Part shown: one piece after another, positions 7,780-13,146 of the stretch
Position numbering within the stretch: the first letter of the stretch is position 1
How the letters are laid out: each line of letters opens with the position of its first letter
From: Thermogutta sp.
GTDB taxonomy: Bacteria; Planctomycetota; Planctomycetia; Pirellulales; Thermoguttaceae
Length of the DNA: 13,146 nt
Reading direction: 5' to 3'
Assembly: GCF_014359955.1 (NCBI RefSeq)
Contig: NZ_JACIYL010000033.1
Location: 1 to 13,146 of the forward strand
Program-made: the position numbers and the translations under genes
The notes under the pieces: generated by a model
Databases searched by the model: none
The model's input: only the letters and a program-made list of their open reading frames with translations
Told to the model about the DNA's origin: nothing

Positions 7780-7919
7780 ATAACGTCTCCAATTAAATCA
7801 GCCCGCGGTTTTACGAAAATCCGGCTCAACAAAGCGCCGAAGTGCCTGGAGCCTTTCCGGCTGACAGGAACCCCTGATGTCCTGTTTTTTGGGACAATTG
7901 GGTTAAAAGGACTACGGGG

Positions 7920-8792
7920 TCATGTGATCGGACTGGGCGGTTTCAAGAATCGCTGGTAAACCCGTGGGCCCCCGAGAACCGCCAGCAGATAGGCAGTGTC
8001 CGACTCGCACCACCAGCCGAGGCTTGTGCGACTGGTTTGCAGTTGCGGGAAATACGGAGGAAAACTAGGAAAATCGGGCAATTTCACATTGAGCACAAAC
8101 AGCGAACCACGTTCCCCGCTGGGCTGTGTGATGTCAAAGACGACCGCCGTGTTCGCCATAACGGTAACCTGCCGCCACGTAATCGTGCTGCCCAGATACA
8201 AACGGATTTCCCGACTGAATCGGGCTCCCGCCGGTGGCGGATTTGAATTGAGCGATTGACCGGTACCGAACTGGTCGAGCGTTTGCTCGAAAACCCGCGC
8301 CACCTCATTGGCGATCTCGACGGACGATAGCGGTTTCGTTCGCTTTTGGTTCCGCCATAGCCACAGGCCCACACCCCCAAGCACGCTGGCACAAATGGCC
8401 GAAACTCCGGCGGCGACCCAAGCGCGGCGGGACATTCGCCGCCTCGGGTTCGTCCCTTCTCCACAGTACGCTCGCCCTGCATGGCCTGCTTCGGGCTCCG
8501 CGGTATCCAACGTAGCGGAACCCTCGCTCCCAGTGCGAGACATACCTTCCAGCTCGCTTTTCAGCCGGGATAGAATCCGCTCTTCCAATCCCCGCCGCGG
8601 TGGAATGGCTTGGAGCAGGCGAGCAAGATCCCCATCACACTGTTGCACTTCCTGCCAGACGGAAGCCAACTCGGGTTGGGATGCCAGCCGCTTCTGGAGT
8701 TCCTGCGCCAGCGGGTCTTCCGGAGATCCCTGGTGCGGTCGCAGACACTCAAGCAGTTCCCGATCGGAGATTTGTTTCGGATCCCAATCCAT
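7920..8792 (-). CDS. Single-pass membrane protein, probable anti-sigma factor
   Basis: A 290-residue protein with one hydrophobic segment at about 125-146 (AWVAAGVSAICASVLGGVGLWLW) preceded by a basic patch (PRRRMSRR), predicting an N-terminal cytoplasmic and C-terminal extracytoplasmic part. The cytoplasmic part (1-120) is acidic and helical, as in sigma-binding domains, but lacks the zinc HxxxCxxC signature of many anti-sigma factors. The C-terminal 145 residues match no domain I recognise. The role rests mainly on position: it follows an ECF sigma gene by 60 bases on the same strand. No Shine-Dalgarno is seen before ATG 8792, but a TATAAT lies immediately upstream. A membrane protein of another kind that is only co-located with the sigma factor remains possible. 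Confidence 0.75.
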   Translation of the reverse strand: MDWDPKQISDRELLECLRPHQGSPEDPLAQELQKRLASQPELASVWQEVQQCDGDLARLLQAIPPRRGLEERILSRLKSELEGMSRTGSEGSATLDTAEPEAGHAGRAYCGEGTNPRRRMSRRAWVAAGVSAICASVLGGVGLWLWRNQKRTKPLSSVEIANEVARVFEQTLDQFGTGQSLNSNPPPAGARFSREIRLYLGSTITWRQVTVMANTAVVFDITQPSGERGSLFVLNVKLPDFPSFPPYFPQLQTSRTSLGWWCESDTAYLLAVLGGPRVYQRFLKPPSPIT

Positions 8793-8797
8793 CGAGT

Positions 8798-8803
8798 ATT
8801 ATA
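8798..8803 (-). promoter_or_regulatory. -10 box abutting the anti-sigma candidate start
   Basis: Minus-strand TATAAT ends six bases before the ATG at 8792. Transcription starting seven or so bases downstream would begin at or next to the ATG, giving a leaderless message and explaining the missing Shine-Dalgarno. No good -35 is visible, so this is tentative. Confidence 0.3.
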
Positions 8804-8852
8804 GCGCTTCTGTGGATTTCTTGAGACTATTTCCGGCAAATTTCCTTGACTC

Positions 8853-9371
8853 TTAATGATCACTGTCCTGTCGGGTCACCGCGAGTACCTTTTTTCGCAG
8901 CGCCTCTTTTGCCCGGGACAGGCGACTCATGACAGTTCCAATAGGAATCCCAAGCTGCTCCGCGATCTCTCGATATGATGCTTGCTCAAAATAAAACATC
9001 AGCAGAATGACCCGTTGATCGTCGGAGAGTGCGTTCAGCGCATTCTGAATCAATTCGCAGTCCACCTCATCGTCGCCCGAATCCAACGCCATGATCTCTT
9101 CCGCCTGGTCGCCGAGGGGGTGTGCGACCATTCCCTTATTCCGGCGATGCCGGACCAGGAACTGATTTCGGACGATCGTCAACAGCCACGATCTGGCCAA
9201 TTCTGGATTTGCGAGCTGATGGATGTTCTTGACCGCGGCCAAAAAGGTCTCCTGAGTCAGGTCCTCGGCATCCGCCGCTGAGCCCGTGAGCCGGTACGCA
9301 TACCGGTACACGTCCTGCGCATACCGTGTCACCAGTTGCTCGATCAAAGGCGGCACCGAACCCTCGGCCAT
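8853..9371 (-). CDS. ECF-type RNA polymerase sigma factor
   Basis: The 172-residue product has the two domains of an extracytoplasmic-function sigma factor. Region 2 is at about 10-78, with VYRYAYRLTGSAADAEDLTQETF (21-43) and RSWLLTIVRNQFL (60-72). Region 4 is at about 108-160, with LSDDQRVILLMFYFEQASYREIAEQLGIPIGTVMSRLSRAK as its helix-turn-helix (quoted only to mark 115-155). ECF factors redirect RNA polymerase in response to a signal relayed by an anti-sigma partner, here probably the next gene downstream. I prefer ATG 9371, which has TAAGGA eight bases upstream. An in-frame ATG at 9410 would add 13 residues, but its AAGGA is too close (three bases). The linker between the regions is acidic. 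Confidence 0.9.
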   Translation of the reverse strand: MAEGSVPPLIEQLVTRYAQDVYRYAYRLTGSAADAEDLTQETFLAAVKNIHQLANPELARSWLLTIVRNQFLVRHRRNKGMVAHPLGDQAEEIMALDSGDDEVDCELIQNALNALSDDQRVILLMFYFEQASYREIAEQLGIPIGTVMSRLSRAKEALRKKVLAVTRQDSDH

Positions 9372-9514
9372 GACTCTCGTCCTTACAGATGATGCGCCCA
9401 ATCCCGCCATTATTCCTTGGCCCTATTATCCCGTTTGAGATGCCAGAGGAAAACAGGCGGCGCAAATCTCTTTTTGGTTTTTTGTGCCCATTGCCCGAGA
9501 AACTGTGGTAGCGT

Positions 9515-9541
9515 CCCAAAATTCTCTGGAATAAATTTGGG
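9515..9541. repeat. Inverted repeat between sigma factor and lipoprotein genes
   Basis: CCCAAA (9515-9520) and TTTGGG (9536-9541) are inverted, with inner TT/AA pairs and one mismatch between. It lies in the 259-base divergent spacer 9372-9630 and could be an operator serving either gene. No clear promoter boxes accompany it. The spacer otherwise shows a GATAAT on the minus strand (9430-9425), a possible -10 for the sigma gene. Confidence 0.3.
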
Positions 9542-9630
9542 CCAACACGCATCCATACCAATATACGCCTGCCGAATGGTGGTGGGCAGGTCAGGAGGGT
9601 TAGGTGTCTTTTAATGAAAGGGTTTACCTC

Positions 9631-9855
9631 ATGAAGCGTTTGGCTGTCTTGCTTGTGGTCTTGGGTTTGAGCGGCTTGTTCGTGGGTTGCCAAAAGAAGG
9701 AGGCAGCGCCTCAGCCGACAGAGAAACCTGCTGCCACCTCTACCGAACAGACTGGTAGTGGAGAGCAGAGTTCCACTGAACAACAGGCGCCGGCGGGCGA
9801 GCAGGCCCAGGGCAGCGGTGAATCCAGCAGCCAGGGGAGCGATGCTCAACAGTAA
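9631..9855 (+). CDS. Small low-complexity lipoprotein
   Basis: The 74-residue product has a short basic start (MKR), a hydrophobic core (LAVLLVVLGLSGLFVG) and a cysteine at 20, in a LFVGC context that is close to a lipobox although Phe at -3 is unusual. After lipid attachment the mature part, 55 residues, is almost wholly Gln, Ser, Glu, Gly, Ala, Thr and Pro and is probably disordered. Residue +2 is Gln, so by the E. coli rule there is no inner-membrane retention signal. ATG 9631 has GAAAGGG nine bases upstream; a GTG at 9604 would spoil the signal peptide. It is divergent from the ECF sigma gene and followed by a strong terminator, so it is probably a single-gene transcript. Its function is unknown. 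Confidence 0.72.
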   Translation: MKRLAVLLVVLGLSGLFVGCQKKEAAPQPTEKPAATSTEQTGSGEQSSTEQQAPAGEQAQGSGESSSQGSDAQQ

Positions 9856-9940
9856 GGTATGGTTCAGGACAATCGATGAGTTGCTGGTTGTCATGAGTGG
9901 GGAGATTTGAAACTCCCCCGAGACCAGAAGTCAATGTGCC

Positions 9941-9976
9941 CACCCCTGCAGCAAACTATCTGCAGGGGTGTTCTTT
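9941..9976 (+). terminator. Strong intrinsic terminator after the lipoprotein gene
   Basis: A perfect 11-bp stem, CACCCCTGCAG (9941-9951) with CTGCAGGGGTG (9960-9970), an eight-base loop, and then TTCTTT. It lies 85 bases after the lipoprotein stop and 34 bases past the end of uvrB on the other strand. The same hairpin may therefore also stop uvrB transcripts, although no T-run follows on that strand. Confidence 0.82.
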
Positions 9977-10009
9977 GTGCCGAAGGTGTACCGAATTAAG
10001 AGCCCCCTT

Positions 10010-12094
10010 TCACCGTTTTCGACGACGGGATCCGGTGATATTGATCCCCGGTGAGGGATGAATCGTGTTTCGTCGAGGCCCTTTCCGTCCCCGTTTGACC
10101 GCAATCAATCGCACCTCATCGAGCGGTTTGCCAATCTGTTTCCGCAGTAACTGAATCCGATCGCGAATGGCGGCCGCCCGCTCGAATTCGAGGGCCTCCG
10201 CCGCTGCCATCATCTCGGCCTCAAGTTCTGCAATGTATTCCTCGGTGACGTACTCCACCTCATTTGTGCGTCCTACCATGGCGTTAGCCCGGGCGTGAGC
10301 CTCCGCCTCGGCTTCAATGCCTGCCCGAAGGTTCTTGCGCACCGTTTCCGGGGTAATTCCGTGGGCCTTATTGTACTCTTCCTGAAGCTTCCGACGGCGC
10401 CGCGTCTCCTCGACTGCCCGCTGCATGGACTCAGTAATGCGATCTGCGTAGAGAATAACCTTCGCATTGACGTTTCGGGCGCACCGCCCGATGGTCTGTA
10501 TGAGCGACGTCTCACTGCGCAGAAATCCCTCCTTGTCGGCATCCAGAATCGCGACAAGGGAGACCTCCGGCAGGTCGAGCCCTTCCCGCAGAAGGTTCAC
10601 CCCTACGAGCACGTCGAATTCCCCTTTTCGGAGATCGCGCAAAAGTTCCACCCGCTCAAACGCGTCGAGCTCGCTGTGGAGCCACTTGCATCTGATGTTT
10701 TGCTTGGTCAAATAATCCGCCAGATCTTCCGCGAGACGTTTGGTGAGTGTGGTCACCAAGGAGCGTTCCCCCTGAGCCGCCCGCTCACGCACCTGGGCAA
10801 TGAGGTGGGGAATCTGATTTTTCGCCGGAACAATTTCCACCTCGGGGTCGAGCAATCCCGTGGGCCGAATCACCTGCTCCACCACCTCTCCCCCCGCCTG
10901 TTCAATTTCATACGGCCCGGGCGTTGCCGAGACGAAGATCACCTGGTTGATTTTCTGCTCCCACTCCTCGAATTTGAGGGGCCTGTTGTCGAGGGCACTG
11001 GGCAGTCGAAAACCGTGCTCCACCAGCGTCAATTTGCGACTGTAATCCCCGCCGTACATCCCACGGATTTGGGGAACTGTCACATGGGACTCGTCCACAA
11101 ACAGAAGAAAATCGTCCGGGAAAAAGCTGAAGAGGGTTTCCGGTGGACTTCCCGGCGGCCTTCCCGCCAGGTGGCGACTGTAATTCTCGATTCCGGGACA
11201 GTATCCCACCTCCTGCAATAACTCCAGATCGTACCGGGTCCTGGCGCTGAGCCTCTGCGCCTCCAGAAGCTTTCCTTGACTTTTCAGTTCGGCCACCCGC
11301 TGCTCCAATTCCTCTCGAATACTCTGGATCGCGGCCTGGATGCGAGACTCCGGAAGCACAAAGTGCTTCGCCGGGTAGATGAATACCTGATCATGCTTTT
11401 GCAGCACCTGCCCCGTCAGGGGATGGATGGAAGCAATCTGCTCCACTTCATCCCCCCACAATTCGATTCGATAGGCAAACTGCTCATAGCTGGGGAAGAC
11501 CTCCACGCAATCTCCACGGACCCGGAACCGCCCTGGCTGAAACTCGAAATCGTTGCGTTCATACTGGATGTTGATCAACTTCATGAGGAGCTGGTCCCGA
11601 TCGACGATCTGGCCCCGTTGCACACTGACCATCATGTTCCGGTAGTCCTCGGGCGATCCCAAGCCGTAAATGCAAGAGACGCTGGCCACAATGATGACAT
11701 CCCGGCGTGTCATCAGCGCGCTCGTCGCCGCCAGCCGAAGGCGATCAATCTCTTCGTTGATGGAGGCATCCTTTTCGATGTAGATGTCCCGTTGCGGGAT
11801 GTAGGCCTCCGGCTGGTAGTAGTCGTAGTAACTTACGAAATAGTGGACGGCGTTGTACGGGAAAAATTCCTTAAACTCCGCGTAAAGCTGTGCGGCGAGG
11901 GTCTTGTTGTGGGACATGACCAGGGTCGGTCGCTGGGCGAACTGGATCACGTTCGCCATTGTGAACGTCTTTCCCGACCCGGTAACACCCATGAGCACCT
12001 GGGCCCGCTTTCCCTTCCGCAAACCCTCGCAAAGGGCAGCGATAGCCTTGGGTTGGTCCCCCGCCGGTTTGAAGGGGCTTACGAGTTGGAACAT
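10010..12094 (-). CDS. uvrB: Excinuclease ABC subunit B (UvrB)
   Basis: The 694-residue protein is full-length UvrB, the damage-verifying helicase-like subunit of nucleotide excision repair, which is loaded by UvrA and recruits UvrC. Visible motifs: Walker A GVTGSGKT (36-43), the beta-hairpin segment [12 protein letters not shown] (89-100) that probes DNA, Walker B DESH (334-337), SATP (389-392), motif V around [14 protein letters not shown] (497-510), motif [11 protein letters not shown] (533-541), and a C-terminal UVR domain (about 618-654) that binds UvrC. Motif VI has Cys538 where most UvrB proteins I know have Ala (IGRAARN). The tail from 665 is very basic. ATG 12094 follows TAGGAG by seven bases. 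The gene is divergent from the Fe-S scaffold gene; 12095-12351 is their shared spacer. Confidence 0.97.
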   Translation of the reverse strand: MFQLVSPFKPAGDQPKAIAALCEGLRKGKRAQVLMGVTGSGKTFTMANVIQFAQRPTLVMSHNKTLAAQLYAEFKEFFPYNAVHYFVSYYDYYQPEAYIPQRDIYIEKDASINEEIDRLRLAATSALMTRRDVIIVASVSCIYGLGSPEDYRNMMVSVQRGQIVDRDQLLMKLINIQYERNDFEFQPGRFRVRGDCVEVFPSYEQFAYRIELWGDEVEQIASIHPLTGQVLQKHDQVFIYPAKHFVLPESRIQAAIQSIREELEQRVAELKSQGKLLEAQRLSARTRYDLELLQEVGYCPGIENYSRHLAGRPPGSPPETLFSFFPDDFLLFVDESHVTVPQIRGMYGGDYSRKLTLVEHGFRLPSALDNRPLKFEEWEQKINQVIFVSATPGPYEIEQAGGEVVEQVIRPTGLLDPEVEIVPAKNQIPHLIAQVRERAAQGERSLVTTLTKRLAEDLADYLTKQNIRCKWLHSELDAFERVELLRDLRKGEFDVLVGVNLLREGLDLPEVSLVAILDADKEGFLRSETSLIQTIGRCARNVNAKVILYADRITESMQRAVEETRRRRKLQEEYNKAHGITPETVRKNLRAGIEAEAEAHARANAMVGRTNEVEYVTEEYIAELEAEMMAAAEALEFERAAAIRDRIQLLRKQIGKPLDEVRLIAVKRGRKGPRRNTIHPSPGINITGSRRRKR

Positions 12095-12274
12095 CGTCGA
12101 CTCCTACCCCGTAGATAAAATACGGATTGATGTGGTGAATCGTCGATCAACAATACGGCATTTCCCGTTTGTGGGCCGTACTCGCCATTCTGCGATCCGG
12201 CTTGAAAGGGATCAGCGAGATAACGGCATCCTTCTGTCATTCTATCGCAGCGCCGCGGCAATGCGGGTGTTCGA

Positions 12275-12303
12275 TTGCCCCCTGGGACGGATCCACCTAA
12301 AAT
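12275..12303 (+). promoter_or_regulatory. Probable promoter of the Fe-S scaffold gene
   Basis: TTGCCC (12275-12280), exactly 17 bases, then TAAAAT (12298-12303). Transcription would start near 12310, leaving about 40 bases of leader before ATG 12352. The -10 lies in GATCCACCTAAAAT, nearly repeated at 6634-6647. Confidence 0.45.
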
Positions 12304-12351
12304 GGGGTAGATGGGAGTGGAATCCATACTGAAAATATCCCAACGCGTGCT

Positions 12352-12774
12352 ATGGACGACGACATTTATCAGGAACGCATCCTCGAACATTACGAATCCC
12401 CCTACCATAGAGGGAAGTGCCCGGGTTGCACGCACTGCCATGAAGACCGCAATCCGCTTTGCGGAGATGTGGTCCGGATGGAGCTGCGAATTGTGAACGG
12501 GGGAAAGATCGAGGACATCTACTTCGACGGGGAAGGCTGCTGTATCAGCCAGGCAGCCGCCTCGATGCTCACAGAGCTCTTCGATGGAAAGACCGTAGAG
12601 GATGTGAAAAACTTCAGCGCAGAAGACATGCTGCGCTACTTTGGACCGCGATTGACACCGAATCGCCAGAAATGCGCCCTCCTGCCGTGGCGCGTTCTCC
12701 AGGCCGCCATTTATTCTCCGTGTGCCGAGTCCCACTTAAACGGCGGAACCACCCACACCCTGCCAACCCAATAG
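12352..12774 (+). CDS. IscU/SufU-like Fe-S cluster scaffold protein
   Basis: A 140-residue member of the NifU N-terminal/IscU/SufU family, on which Fe-S clusters are built or sulfur is received from a cysteine desulfurase. Expected metal or cluster ligands are C37 and D39 (NPLCGD), C63 or C64 (GEGCCISQAAASM) and C108 (RQKCALLPWR). The spacing C37-C63-C108 is close to E. coli IscU (37, 63, 106) and lacks the roughly 18-residue insertion of Bacillus SufU. The LPPVK chaperone motif of IscU is also absent, and the end reads like SufU. An extra cluster, CPGCTHCH (23-30), sits just before the first ligand. There is no Shine-Dalgarno before ATG 12352, but a promoter is visible upstream. No sufS, sufB or iscS gene is in the window. 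Confidence 0.88.
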   Translation: MDDDIYQERILEHYESPYHRGKCPGCTHCHEDRNPLCGDVVRMELRIVNGGKIEDIYFDGEGCCISQAAASMLTELFDGKTVEDVKNFSAEDMLRYFGPRLTPNRQKCALLPWRVLQAAIYSPCAESHLNGGTTHTLPTQ

Positions 12775-13015
12775 CTATTCCCGATCAGGGCGACCGCCTG
12801 GTTGCGGGTCGGCTTCGGAAAGGTGAAATATCAGATCCTCTCTGTGGTTTGCTTTTCAAACCGGTGTGTCTCCCTGACCGCTATCGGTGATCGATAAGAA
12901 CGCGAAAAATGCGGGGAAGGGCTCACGGGCTTTTTCAACTGACGCGCGGGTAACCTTCTGGTGGGTTAGTCTCTCTTTCTCCCGCCGCTACAATTAAACA
13001 ACGTACCTCTCCAAC
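12775..13015. other. Non-coding stretch after the Fe-S scaffold gene
   Basis: No convincing gene, tRNA or terminator is seen in these 241 bases. GACCGC (12791-12796) and GCGGGTC (12803-12809) can pair with one bulge, but no T-run follows. A TACAAT (12989-12994) near the right end could be a -10 box for the candidate gene at 13016. Confidence 0.4.
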
Positions 13016-13146
13016 ATGACGAGCGGGCTTGGGCCAGTCGAAGAGTGGGTTTGTGGATCGTGTCGGGTTTGGGAAAACCCCGATGTCGCCCAGACCGACA
13101 CCCTCCGCGACGATAAAAAACGCTTTTCGGCGGATCCAATTCATCC
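13016..13146 (+). CDS. Possible start of a hypothetical gene, cut by the right edge
   Basis: From ATG 13016 the frame stays open to the window end for 43 full codons. The peptide is mixed in composition and contains WVCGSC (12-17), a short pair of cysteines. TACAAT (12989-12994) lies 22 bases before the ATG, but there is no Shine-Dalgarno. The opposite strand is also open across 12935-13144, so coding direction is not settled. I do not recognise either product. Confidence 0.22.
   Translation, partial: MTSGLGPVEEWVCGSCRVWENPDVAQTDTLRDDKKRFSADPIH

Noticed and set aside
9136..9894. 252-codon minus-strand frame spanning the sigma gene start and the lipoprotein
   Set aside because: It runs out of phase with the sigma gene and antisense to the lipoprotein; its composition is Arg/Leu-rich and typical of a shadow frame.
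10295..11221. 308-codon plus-strand frame
   Set aside because: Lies wholly antisense to uvrB, whose helicase motifs are intact throughout.
12079..12735. 218-codon minus-strand frame
   Set aside because: It overlaps the Fe-S scaffold gene antisense and the uvrB start, and its product has no recognisable motif; the plus-strand scaffold has clear family motifs.
13085..13125. Minus-strand peptide VAEGVG, which resembles translation of an antisense tRNA 3' end
   Set aside because: The plus-strand sequence lacks the GGTTCGANTCC T-arm and a matching acceptor stem, so there is no tRNA here.

Overview
The window looks like a bacterial chromosome of moderately high G+C. My best guess is a planctomycete or relative. 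The reasons are indirect: weak or absent Shine-Dalgarno sites at several starts, a squalene-hopene-type cyclase, an ECF sigma factor with a membrane protein behind it, and the general look of UvrB and the IscU/SufU-like protein. I see no mobile element, CRISPR array, rRNA or tRNA.

Bases 1-4857 form a likely isoprenoid locus. On the minus strand lie a 655-residue terpene cyclase of the squalene-hopene family (DxDD motif and five QW-type repeats) and, downstream of it, a gene cut by the left edge that fuses a Cys-rich DUF116 domain to a trans-polyprenyl diphosphate synthase. A radical SAM enzyme is divergently transcribed from the cyclase. Their shared 230-base spacer holds a -10 box readable on both strands inside a 7-bp inverted repeat. 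The group could make, cyclise and then modify an isoprenoid lipid. The product is unknown, and this is the most promising candidate for an undescribed pathway here.

Bases 4858-7693 (plus strand) hold three phosphoesterase-type genes in a row: a SixA-like phosphohistidine phosphatase, a PPP-like metallophosphoesterase with a degenerate second metal motif, and a Tat-exported metallophosphoesterase. The gaps of 139, 139 and 239 bases suggest separate or loosely coupled transcription.

Bases 7694-9976 hold a regulatory pair on the minus strand, an ECF sigma factor followed by a single-pass membrane protein that is probably its anti-sigma factor. Divergent from them is a small Gln/Ser/Glu-rich lipoprotein ending in a strong hairpin terminator.

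Bases 10010-12774 are housekeeping: uvrB (minus strand) and, divergently, a small Fe-S scaffold protein with IscU-like cysteine spacing, a SufU-like C-terminus and an extra CxxCxxCH cluster. The last 371 bases are mostly non-coding, with a possible start of another gene at the right edge.
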